DNA of 64,000 nucleotides from CAVRXT01 sp049644285 (GTDB lineage Bacteria; Acidobacteriota; Terriglobia; Acidiferrales; UBA7541). Below are positions 46,228-54,518 of the stretch, piece by piece. How positions within the stretch are numbered: position 1 is the first letter of the stretch; each line of letters opens with the position of its first letter. A program made the position numbers and the translations under genes. The notes beneath the pieces were generated by a model. The model was not told the DNA's origin. It worked only from the letters and a program-made list of their open reading frames with translations, and ran no database searches. Where the stretch lies: contig JBARRP010000097.1 of assembly GCA_049644285.1 (NCBI GenBank), positions 1 to 64,000 of the forward strand, in the 5' to 3' direction.

Positions 46228-48926
46228 GAGAGCTGCTTCTTGAGCGCTGCGAGCAGATTCAGCGCTTCGAGAGGCTTCATGTTGTCGAGATCGGTTTGGC
46301 GCAGCGCGTCCAGAATGGCTTGGTCGATAGGCGTGAAGATGGCCGTTTGCGCGGGGGGTGCGGCCCCAGGCGAAAGCTCCTCGCTCAATTCATGCTCGGT
46401 TTCCTCGTGGCGCGCGAGGATTTCGCGGGCGCGTGCGATGACTGCAGCCGGCAGCCCCGCGAGCCGCGCAACTTCAACGCCGTAGCTCTTATCGGCGCTC
46501 CCCGGTTCGACGCGGCGGAGGAAGACAATATCGTTCGCCGTCTCACGCACGGTTACATGGACGTTCTTTACCCCTGGGAGAAGCTGCTCGAGTTCCGTCA
46601 GCTCATGATAGTGAGTGGCGAACAGCGTCCGCGGGCGTTCGCCGGATTGAAGCGCTTCGACAACCGCCCAAGCGATCGATAGACCATCGAAAGTCGCCGT
46701 GCCGCGTCCTACCTCGTCCAGGAGAATCAAGCTCGCGCGGGTCGCCGTGTTCAGGATGGAAGCGACTTCGCTCATCTCCACAAGAAATGTCGACCGGCCG
46801 CGCGCCAGATTATCCGAGGCCCCAATCCGCGTGAAAATTCGGTCGATCAATGGCAGGCGGGCCTGAGCGGCGGGAACGAACGACCCCATCTGCGCCATCA
46901 GCACGATCAGCGCGCTCTGCCGCAAATACGTGGACTTGCCGCCCATGTTCGGTCCCGTGATCAGCAGAAGGAACTGGGTGTTGTCGTCGAGGTACAGGTC
47001 ATTCGGAACGAAGCGCTCGCCGCGTCTCTCGAGTAAAGTCTCGATTACCGGATGGCGTCCGCCGGCAATCAGCAGCTCGCCGCGCGATCCTTGCTTGGCG
47101 CAGGCCTTCTCCGTGAATTCCGGACGAATGTAATTCCGTGCGGCAGCCAGACGCGCGAAATTCACCAGCACGTCGAGCTGGGCGATTGCCGCGGCTGTTC
47201 GGCGGAGCCGGCCTGCCTGCTGAGCCACTGCCTCCCGCAGCTCGGAATAAAGCCGCCGTTCAATGGAGAGAATGCGCTCGTCGGCGGCCAGCACCTTGCG
47301 CTCGTATTCCTTTAGCTCGGGTGAAGTAAAGCGCTCGGCTCCGACAAGCGTTTGTTTTCGCTCGAAATCCGCCGGAGCAAGATGGAGGTTGGGCTTCGAA
47401 ATTTCGATGTAATAGCCGAAAACCTGATTGAACCGGATTTTGAGCGAACCGATTCCCGTGCGCTTCCGCTCGCGCTCTTCCATTGCCGCAATGATCTGCT
47501 TGCCCTTCTTGCTGAGGTCGCGCAGCTCATCGAGTTCCGGGTCGTACCCAGGACGGATAGTGCCCGGTTCCGTCGATTGCGCCGGAGGGTCGTCAGCAAT
47601 AGCCTTCTCGATTTTTTCGCGGACGTCGGCCAGCTCGTCCAGCGTCGCGTGAAGTTCGGTCAGCCGCCGGCATCTTCCTGTGCCATTGGGCGCCAGAAAA
47701 GCCCGAATCAGCGGAATTCGTCCGAGTGACTGACGCAGCGCCAGCAGGTCGCGGGGCGTGGCGACTCCCAGCGTCACCCGGCTCGTAAGACGCTCCAGGT
47801 CTAAGATTCCCAGTAAGTCTTTCCGGATTTCCTCGCGCTCGACGGTTCGGGATTTCAGTTCGGTAACTGCGTCAAGTCGCGCCTCGATCTCCTCGAGTGA
47901 AATCTCCGGACGAAGTATCCAGTGGCGCAGGAGCCGCGCGCCCATTCCGGTGGCTGTATCGTCAAGGGCTGCTAGAAGCGTCGCCGAGGCATCATCACCT
48001 GCCGCCGACTCGACGAGTTCGAGGTTCCGCACCGTGACGTGATCGAGAACGAGCGAATCCAGGTGCTCGTAATATTGAATCCGATCCAGGTGCTCGAGTC
48101 CAGTGCCGGATTGCCGCATCCCCGGCAGTTCGGCCACGCTGCCGGACCCTTGCGCCGAAATGGCAGAAGTCTCTCTCAAGTAGTGCACGATTGCGCCGCA
48201 AGCCGCAATCACTTGAGCGTGACCCGCAAGTCCGTAGCCCTCGAGCGCAACAACGCGGAACTGTTCTTCCAGCAAGCGCGTGGCGAGGTCTTCGTGGAAA
48301 ATCCATTCATCCAGTCGGGTCTCAACCGAGCCGAGACCGTTCGTTTCCGCGGGCGTTGATTGCGGAAACAGCGTCACTGGCCGGGGGAGAAGAATCTCCC
48401 GCGGGCGCAGGATCTCGAGCTCATCGCGCAAGTGTGTTTCCGCCCGCTCGCCTGCGAATTCAGTGGCGCGAAACTCTCCCGTCGAAAGGTCCACATAGGC
48501 CAGACCGATTGGCTGCCCGGAAGGATGCCGCGCCACAGCGGCAAGAAAGTTGTTCTCTTTGGGCTCGAGCGCGTTGAGGCCGGTGGCGGTCCCTGGGGTG
48601 ATGACGCGCACAACTTCGCGCTTCACGAGCTTCTTGCCCGGGCCCGGCTGTTCCATTTGTTCGCAGATGGCCACCTTATAGCCGCTACGGATCAGTTTGG
48701 CGATGTAGCTCTCCGCAGCATGGTAGGGGACGCCGCACATGGGCACCGGCCGGCCCTTCTCCCGGTTGCGGGAAGTGAGCGTGATTTGCAGTTCACGCGA
48801 AGCCGCGATCGCATCTTCGTAGAAAAGTTCGTAGAAGTCACCGAGGCGGAAGAGCACCAGCGTCTGCGGGTGCTGTTTCTTGATCGCGTGGTACTGCTGC
48901 ATCAGCGGTGTTGCCGGCTCTGTCAT
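46224..48926 (-). CDS. mutS: DNA mismatch repair protein MutS
   Basis: A 900-residue ATPase that recognises mismatches. The N-terminal mismatch domain shows TPLMQQYHAIKKQHPQTLVLFRLGDFYELF, including the Phe of FYE which stacks on the mismatch. The ATPase has GPNMGGKSTYLRQ near residue 657 and SLILLDEVGRGTATFDG. FATHYHELTEL follows, and DNMKPLEALNLLAALK is at the C-terminus. Length is normal. The ATG start is at 48924-48926. It is the first gene of a tightly overlapping unit with anmK and a peptide-binding lipoprotein. Confidence 0.96.
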   Translation of the reverse strand: MTEPATPLMQQYHAIKKQHPQTLVLFRLGDFYELFYEDAIAASRELQITLTSRNREKGRPVPMCGVPYHAAESYIAKLIRSGYKVAICEQMEQPGPGKKLVKREVVRVITPGTATGLNALEPKENNFLAAVARHPSGQPIGLAYVDLSTGEFRATEFAGERAETHLRDELEILRPREILLPRPVTLFPQSTPAETNGLGSVETRLDEWIFHEDLATRLLEEQFRVVALEGYGLAGHAQVIAACGAIVHYLRETSAISAQGSGSVAELPGMRQSGTGLEHLDRIQYYEHLDSLVLDHVTVRNLELVESAAGDDASATLLAALDDTATGMGARLLRHWILRPEISLEEIEARLDAVTELKSRTVEREEIRKDLLGILDLERLTSRVTLGVATPRDLLALRQSLGRIPLIRAFLAPNGTGRCRRLTELHATLDELADVREKIEKAIADDPPAQSTEPGTIRPGYDPELDELRDLSKKGKQIIAAMEERERKRTGIGSLKIRFNQVFGYYIEISKPNLHLAPADFERKQTLVGAERFTSPELKEYERKVLAADERILSIERRLYSELREAVAQQAGRLRRTAAAIAQLDVLVNFARLAAARNYIRPEFTEKACAKQGSRGELLIAGGRHPVIETLLERRGERFVPNDLYLDDNTQFLLLITGPNMGGKSTYLRQSALIVLMAQMGSFVPAAQARLPLIDRIFTRIGASDNLARGRSTFLVEMSEVASILNTATRASLILLDEVGRGTATFDGLSIAWAVVEALQSGERPRTLFATHYHELTELEQLLPGVKNVHVTVRETANDIVFLRRVEPGSADKSYGVEVARLAGLPAAVIARAREILARHEETEHELSEELSPGAAPPAQTAIFTPIDQAILDALRQTDLDNMKPLEALNLLAALKKQLS

Positions 48927-49216
48927 GAAGGCGGACCGTGCCCCGGAAGGATTCGATTATGGAGGCGCTCGCGGACTTTGGCAACAACCGCCGCAGGGAA
49001 CCCCGCGTCAGCCCCGACTGCGCCAGCGCAGGAGGTGAGCTCCCCGCAGTCGTCTGTAGCTCAGGTCCCACCCCGGCGGCGTGGGCGGGGTTGACCTAAG
49101 GGTCTTTGCTTGGGGATTAGGCTATAGCCGTTCGACTGGACAACATCCCGAGCCGCGTCTTTTTATGCCCTCCGTGATTTCCGTGTTAAGGTTTGTTCCG
49201 ATTCAGTTCGTCGAAC
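48927..49216. other. Divergent gap between mutS and CYTH gene
   Basis: About 290 bases with no supported gene. It must carry the mutS promoter and probably that of the CYTH gene, plus a REP-like hairpin at 49056-49101. No promoter boxes are convincing by eye. Confidence 0.45.
49056..49101 (+). repeat. REP-like hairpin, single copy
   Basis: GTAG at 49056-49059 followed by a long imperfect stem. 49060-49067 pairs with 49093-49100 (one mismatch). After a small internal loop, 49070-49075 pairs with 49086-49091. The first eight stem bases (CTCAGGTC) equal those of the 21255-21302 copy. Confidence 0.65.
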
Positions 49217-49870
49217 ATGGCGCATCCTTCCAACCGCGAAATTGAAGTGAAACTCCGGGTGAGTGATGTCAGCCGCTTGCGGCGTCTCCTGCGGCGGCTC
49301 GGTGCCGTCTCCAGCGGCCGGATCTTTGAATCGAACACGCTCTACGATGATGCTCAAAATCACCTTCGCAAGTCGGGGCGCCTCCTTCGTCTTCGCGTCG
49401 AGATTCCGGCCCGAACACTGAAACCGCCAGCCCGAACCAGGGACGGGCGACTTCCTCCCGTTCGGCACGCCCTCCTGACATACAAAGCCCCAGTCCCACG
49501 CAAAGGGATAGCCCCTGGGCAGCTGCGGTACAAGGTTAGGGAGGAAGTTGAGGTCCAGGTCGGCGACCCAAGCCGGCTGGAGATGATTCTCGGCGGTCTG
49601 GGATTGCGGCCGGGGTTCCGGTATGAAAAGTTCAGGACCACATACCGCCTCCCCGGTTTGAAGAACCTCGTCGTGGTTCTCGATGAAACACCCATCGGGC
49701 CTTTTCTAGAACTCGAGGGGCCCAAATCCGCCATCGACCAGGCCGCTCGCCGGGTTGGTTATGCGCTCAGGGATTACAATCCGATGACATATTGGAGTCT
49801 TTATCACGACGAATGCCGCCGTCGAGGCGTTCGCCCTCGGAACATGGTCTTTACGCGACGAAAAAACTAG
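49217..49870 (+). CDS. CYTH-domain protein (class IV adenylate cyclase-like)
   Basis: A 217-residue CYTH (CyaB/thiamine triphosphatase) protein. The signature REIEVKLRV (ExExK-type) is at residues 8-16. Later strands include LRKSGRLLRLRV, ALLTYKAPV, YKVREEVEVQV and LVVVLDETPIGPFLELEG, supplying the alternating charged residues that line the phosphate tunnel. Members act on triphosphates: cAMP synthesis, ThTP or inorganic triphosphate hydrolysis. Which applies here cannot be told. ATG 49217 is eight codons into the open frame and gives the usual start. Confidence 0.85.
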   Translation: MAHPSNREIEVKLRVSDVSRLRRLLRRLGAVSSGRIFESNTLYDDAQNHLRKSGRLLRLRVEIPARTLKPPARTRDGRLPPVRHALLTYKAPVPRKGIAPGQLRYKVREEVEVQVGDPSRLEMILGGLGLRPGFRYEKFRTTYRLPGLKNLVVVLDETPIGPFLELEGPKSAIDQAARRVGYALRDYNPMTYWSLYHDECRRRGVRPRNMVFTRRKN

Positions 49871-49897
49871 AAAATTGTGCTTTCCTTCAGTCTTTCC

Positions 49898-49925
49898 TTG
49901 ACAAAGATCGCGTCTCACCTTAACT
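49898..49925 (+). promoter_or_regulatory. Predicted promoter of the metal-transport leader
   Basis: A perfect -35 TTGACA at 49898-49903, a 16-base spacer, and TTAACT at 49920-49925 as a weaker -10. A start near 49932 would give a ~260-nt leader ahead of the ATG at 50192. Confidence 0.5.
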
Positions 49926-49931
49926 AGAGAA

Positions 49932-50161
49932 TCGAGGACAAGCGCACCGTTTATGGAGCGATCGTCCAATCCGGAACCCGGTGGTCGAGTCCTGCTCGGG
50001 CATGGTGACACAGCCCGGGTAGGAGCAACCGGACTCGACACGGGCCGTCGGCCTAGGGTCAATCGGGAGGCCGCGGAGGCGAATACCGGCCAGAGGTAAT
50101 TGAAACGGGAGTTTCGTGCTGCCCGTGGCCGGAGGGAGCCCCCGGTCGCGGGCATTTTTTT
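49932..50161 (+). promoter_or_regulatory. Structured 5' leader, candidate riboswitch/attenuator
   Basis: The leader folds into several helices. (1) GGAC 49936-49939 pairs with GTCC 49964-49967. (2) A long arm pairs 49977-49980 with 50041-50044 and 49984-49992 with 50031-50039 (nine perfect pairs), with inner pairs 49997-50001/50013-50017. (3) CGGCCT 50049-50054 pairs with AGGCCG 50068-50073. (4) A GAAAC/GTTTC hairpin with a GGGA loop lies at 50103-50115. CCGGCC at 50086-50091 can pair with GGCCGG at 50127-50132, which is the 5' arm of the terminator that follows. This gives mutually exclusive terminator and antiterminator forms, the layout of a riboswitch. It does not match the M-box or yybP-ykoY cores as I know them. 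Confidence 0.6.
50120..50161 (+). terminator. Intrinsic terminator inside the leader (attenuator)
   Basis: A 13-bp GC-rich stem (50120-50132 with 50142-50154, with G-T pairs) and nine-base loop, followed by seven T residues at 50155-50161. It lies 30 bases before the start codon of the downstream gene, so transcription into the gene needs read-through or antitermination. Confidence 0.85.
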
Positions 50162-50191
50162 GTCTGTCGAAGAGAGTGGAAGGAGCTTCTC

Positions 50192-51433
50192 ATGCTGCAT
50201 GCCACAGAGGTCCTCGGCGCCGAGGCTTACGATAACTACGGGAATTTTGTCGGCCGCGTGAAGGAGATGTTCATCGAGCCGGCCGACCAGCCCAGCCGTG
50301 TCTCCCGGCTGCTTCTGGGGCGCGGAAGATACCGGCCCTTGGTGGCCCGGTACGACCAGGTGGGTTTTGTCGCCCCCGGCACCATCAAGCTGACGACCGA
50401 TGAATCCGCTCTCGAACTGTATCGTCCCAACGAGGCCTGGCTGGCTGTCCGCAAGGACCTGCTGGACCAGCAGATCATTGATACCCGCGGGCGAAAAGTG
50501 GTGCGCATCAACGACGTGGACCTGGCCGAGCAGCGCACCAACGGCAACGTGGAACTCCGCATTGCCCAGGTCGACGTTGGCCTGGCCGGGGCCGTGCGTC
50601 GCCTCTTGCAGGGGGTTGTGCCGCCTTCGGCCATCCGCCGGATTCAGGAGAAGCTGCCGCCCAGCACCATCCGATGGGAGTTTGTGAACCTGATCGAGCC
50701 GGACCCCATGCGCCGCGTCAAATTGCGGCTAAGCAGCCAAAAGCTGGCAAAACTCCATCCCGCCGACCTAGCGGACATCATGGAAGAGGTTTCCCCGGCC
50801 GAGCGTCAATCCATCATCGATTCGCTCGACGAGGAAACAGCCGCCGAGACCATTGCCGAGCTCGATAAACGCCTGCAGACGCAGGTCGTCGAGAAACTGG
50901 ACCCGGAAAAGGCCGCCGACATCATCGAAGAGATGCGGCCTGATGAAGCTGCCGACCTCCTGGCGAATTTGCCCGTCGAGACTTCCACCGAACTCCTCCA
51001 AGAGATGGAGCGCAAGGACGCGCAGGAAGTCCGCGAGCTGCTGAAGTTCGAAGAGAATACTGCGGGCGGAATGATGAACACCGAAGTCGTCGTGGTCGGC
51101 GAAGATGCCACGCGCGGCGAAGTGCTGGATTACATTCGCTTCCATGAGGTGCCGGTGGACCAGATCGACAACGTTGTCCTCATCAACCGCGAGGCGACAT
51201 TGGCAGGCACTGTGCCGATTGCCCGTTTGATCCTCGCGGGAGCGGAGCAGCCCATGAGCGAATTAGCCATGACGCCTGTAATTTCGATCCGGCCGGACTC
51301 TGGCGACCGGGAAGTTTTCGAACTCTTCGATAAGTACAATCTGCGAAGCCTGACCGTCGTGGACGAGGAAAATCATCCCATCGGCGCCATCACCGTCGAC
51401 GACGTCGTCAGCCGCCTGCGCGCAAAGCTATGA
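50192..51433 (+). CDS. PRC-barrel / MgtE N-domain / CBS-pair protein without channel domain
   Basis: A 413-residue soluble protein. Residues ~1-170 hold PRC-barrel-like units (LGAEAYDNYGNFVGRVKEMFIEP; QIIDTRGRKVVRINDVDL). Residues ~185-285 are the MgtE_N helical superhelix (LHPADLADIMEEVSPAE, LDPEKAADIIEEM, TAGGMMNTEVVVV). Residues ~290-413 are two CBS motifs (QIDNVVLINREATLAGTV; LRSLTVVDEENHPIGAITVDDVVSRL). In the Mg2+ channel MgtE these two modules form the cytosolic Mg2+ sensor that gates the pore. Here the protein ends where the membrane part would begin. Its stop overlaps the ATG of the Nramp-like gene. A GGAAGGA site precedes the ATG. Confidence 0.88.
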   Translation: MLHATEVLGAEAYDNYGNFVGRVKEMFIEPADQPSRVSRLLLGRGRYRPLVARYDQVGFVAPGTIKLTTDESALELYRPNEAWLAVRKDLLDQQIIDTRGRKVVRINDVDLAEQRTNGNVELRIAQVDVGLAGAVRRLLQGVVPPSAIRRIQEKLPPSTIRWEFVNLIEPDPMRRVKLRLSSQKLAKLHPADLADIMEEVSPAERQSIIDSLDEETAAETIAELDKRLQTQVVEKLDPEKAADIIEEMRPDEAADLLANLPVETSTELLQEMERKDAQEVRELLKFEENTAGGMMNTEVVVVGEDATRGEVLDYIRFHEVPVDQIDNVVLINREATLAGTVPIARLILAGAEQPMSELAMTPVISIRPDSGDREVFELFDKYNLRSLTVVDEENHPIGAITVDDVVSRLRAKL

Positions 51434-52800
51434 CTCGCGAGTCCATCGCCGAAGTTCTTGCCACCTGGAGAAGTCGCAGCGCCGGACTTGGTCGCCGCAC
51501 GCGCCTGACACGCCGCCGCCTCGCTCTTTTCTTAGCTGTCGTCGGGCCTGGAATCATCACCTCCAATGTGGATAACGATGCAGGCGGGATCGCCACGTAC
51601 TCGCAGGCTGGCGCGCAAACGGGTTACGCGCTTCTCTGGCTGCTCATTCCGCTGACAATCGCGTTGTATATCAGCGAAGAAATGTGCGCGCGGATGGGGG
51701 TCGTCACCGGCAAGGGCCTGTCCGACCTGATCCGCGAAGAGTTCGGGTTCCGCTCCACTTTCTTTGTAATGGCCGCGGCGCTTGTCGTGGACCTGGGAAA
51801 CACCGTCGCAGAATTTGCCGGGGTGGCCTCGGCGATGGAGATTTTTCGAGTCAGCAAATACATTGCCGTGCCGCTCGCGGCCATGCTCGTTTGGGCGCTG
51901 GTTCTGTGGGGGACCTACCGCATGGTCGAGAAGATTTTCCTGGTCGCCTGCGCCTTCTATGTTGCCTATATCCTGTCGGCGTTTCTCGCGAAGCCGGACT
52001 GGCTGGTCGCGGCCAAGGGATTGGTGATTCCGACAGCCCATCTGGCAACGGGCGACCTGCTGATCATGGTGGCGCTCGTCGGGACCACCATCGCGCCCTG
52101 GCAGTTTTTCTACTTGCAGGCCGGATTCGTGGAAAAACGAGTGGGGCCGCGCCAGTACAAGCATGCCCGCATGGATGTTCTGGTCGGCAGTATAAGCTGT
52201 ATGGTGATCGTTTTCTTCATCATGGTTTGCACCGCGGCCACGCTCCACGTCAAAGGCCTCACCAATATCACGGACGCGGCGCAGGCCGCGCAAGCATTGA
52301 TTCCCTTAGCGGGCAAGTGGGCGGGTATGCTGTTTGCCTTCGGGCTGCTGAACGCGTCACTCTTTGCGGCATCCATCCTTCCACTTTCAACGGCACATGT
52401 CGTCTGCGAAGGCCTGGGCTTTGAGGCGGGAATCGACTACAAATGGAGAGACGCGCCCTTGTTCTACGGGCTTTACACAGGATTGATCGTGGTCGGGGCA
52501 GGCATCATCTTGATTCCCCATGCCCCGCTCTACAAAATCCTTCTGCTCTCCCAGGTGGCAAACGGAGTATGGCTCCCAGTGGTCATGGTCTTCGTGCTCC
52601 TCCTGGTCAACCGCGTTGAATTGATGGGAAAGCATGTAAATAGCCGCGCGTTCAACGTCGCGGCTTGGGCCTTCAGCATCGCCATGATCCTCCTGACCCT
52701 CGTCTTCGTCTACACCTTGATTGTCCACCCAGGCACTGCGGGGGAAGTGGGCCGTCTGCTGCCCACTCGCTGGGTTGCGCCCCCGCATGGGCTATGCTAG
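51430..52800 (+). CDS. Nramp-family divalent metal transporter with atypical metal site
   Basis: A 456-residue membrane protein with about 11 spans and the general Nramp pattern (VVGPGIITSN, GGIATYSQAGAQTGYALLW, EEMCARMGVVTGKGLSDLIREEFG). The usual helix-1 metal motif DPGN reads DAGG (residues 50-53), and the helix-6 MPH motif reads APW (222-224). The methionine that favours Mn2+/Fe2+ and the Asn are therefore gone. Nramp-related Mg2+ transporters are known to have changed binding residues at these sites. The gene overlaps the MgtE-sensor gene by four bases, so a joint function in Mg2+ or similar metal movement is likely. Confidence 0.85.
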   Translation: MTRESIAEVLATWRSRSAGLGRRTRLTRRRLALFLAVVGPGIITSNVDNDAGGIATYSQAGAQTGYALLWLLIPLTIALYISEEMCARMGVVTGKGLSDLIREEFGFRSTFFVMAAALVVDLGNTVAEFAGVASAMEIFRVSKYIAVPLAAMLVWALVLWGTYRMVEKIFLVACAFYVAYILSAFLAKPDWLVAAKGLVIPTAHLATGDLLIMVALVGTTIAPWQFFYLQAGFVEKRVGPRQYKHARMDVLVGSISCMVIVFFIMVCTAATLHVKGLTNITDAAQAAQALIPLAGKWAGMLFAFGLLNASLFAASILPLSTAHVVCEGLGFEAGIDYKWRDAPLFYGLYTGLIVVGAGIILIPHAPLYKILLLSQVANGVWLPVVMVFVLLLVNRVELMGKHVNSRAFNVAAWAFSIAMILLTLVFVYTLIVHPGTAGEVGRLLPTRWVAPPHGLC

Positions 52801-52824
52801 CTTGACGGTCGATTTCTTTCCGAG

Positions 52825-53637
<813 letters not shown>

Positions 53638-53643
53638 GGCTGA

Positions 53644-54507
53644 ATGCTCCGGCGCATCCTGACGGCTGCCGTAGCAATTCCCATTGTAGTTCTGGTCGTG
53701 TGGTGGGCTCCTTCGGCGGCGATTGCGGCCGTCGCGGCTCTGGTTCTCCTCTTGGCACTGGATGAGTTTTTTCGTCTCGCCGATCGGCTCAACATGCGCG
53801 CCTATCGATTCTGGACGATGTTGTCCGCCCTGGGCTTGATTTACGCCCAGTGGTGCGCTGGAGCTGTCGAGACCCGCAAAATCGGGCCGGATGCGCAGAT
53901 CGTTCGAAATCTCGGAGGTGCTGCACTCTCCATCGATGGAGTTCTTCTCATTTTCGTCCTAGGTGTGGCGATCATGGCGATCGGCGGCCGGCGGGCGGTT
54001 CCCGATATCGTTCCGGCGGTTGCTTCGAGCTCAGCCGCCTTGCTGTTCGTCGCTTTGCCTTTCAGCTACCTGGTGCGCCTCGTGGAGCTCGAACGTTACG
54101 GCCGGCAATTAGTGCTGTTCGCGCTGGCGCTCGTGTGGGCCGGCGACATGCTGGCGTATTTCATCGGGAAATTTGCCGGGCATATCCCGCTGGCTCCGGT
54201 CCTGAGCCCGAAGAAGACCTGGGAAGGTGCGGCAGCAAATGTGGCTGCTTCGCTCATCGTCGCGATCCTTTTCGCGCGGTGGATGCAGATGGAAGCGACA
54301 CCCATGCTGGTCGTGGCCGCTTGCGCCAATGTCGCCGGACAGCTCGGTGACCTGATAGAATCAGCTTATAAGCGGGGGGCCGGAGTAAAAGACTCCGGCT
54401 CGATTCTTCCCGGCCACGGAGGGATGCTTGACCGGATTGACAGCCTGATTCTTGCGGCTCCGGCAGTGTGGTGGACAGCAGGTTGGTTCCTGCGAACTCG
54501 CGGCTAG
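53644..54507 (+). CDS. cdsA: Phosphatidate cytidylyltransferase
   Basis: A 287-residue membrane enzyme that activates phosphatidic acid with CTP to CDP-diacylglycerol. Eight or so spans, with the signature near the C-terminus: SPKKTWEGAAANVAAS, then GQLGDLIESAYKRGAGVKDSGSILPGHGGMLDRIDSL, which holds the conserved Asp and Lys residues. It follows uppS by six bases and precedes dxr by eleven bases, consistent with one operon. Confidence 0.95.
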   Translation: MLRRILTAAVAIPIVVLVVWWAPSAAIAAVAALVLLLALDEFFRLADRLNMRAYRFWTMLSALGLIYAQWCAGAVETRKIGPDAQIVRNLGGAALSIDGVLLIFVLGVAIMAIGGRRAVPDIVPAVASSSAALLFVALPFSYLVRLVELERYGRQLVLFALALVWAGDMLAYFIGKFAGHIPLAPVLSPKKTWEGAAANVAASLIVAILFARWMQMEATPMLVVAACANVAGQLGDLIESAYKRGAGVKDSGSILPGHGGMLDRIDSLILAAPAVWWTAGWFLRTRG

Positions 54508-54518
54508 AATCATCTTCG

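Noticed and set aside
49932..50161. M-box (Mg2+) or yybP-ykoY (Mn2+) riboswitch identity for the leader
   Set aside because: The conserved M-box ends (GGTGAGGCTCC and GTGCTAAAGCTC types) and the yybP-ykoY loops are not present; a covariance search is needed before naming a class.
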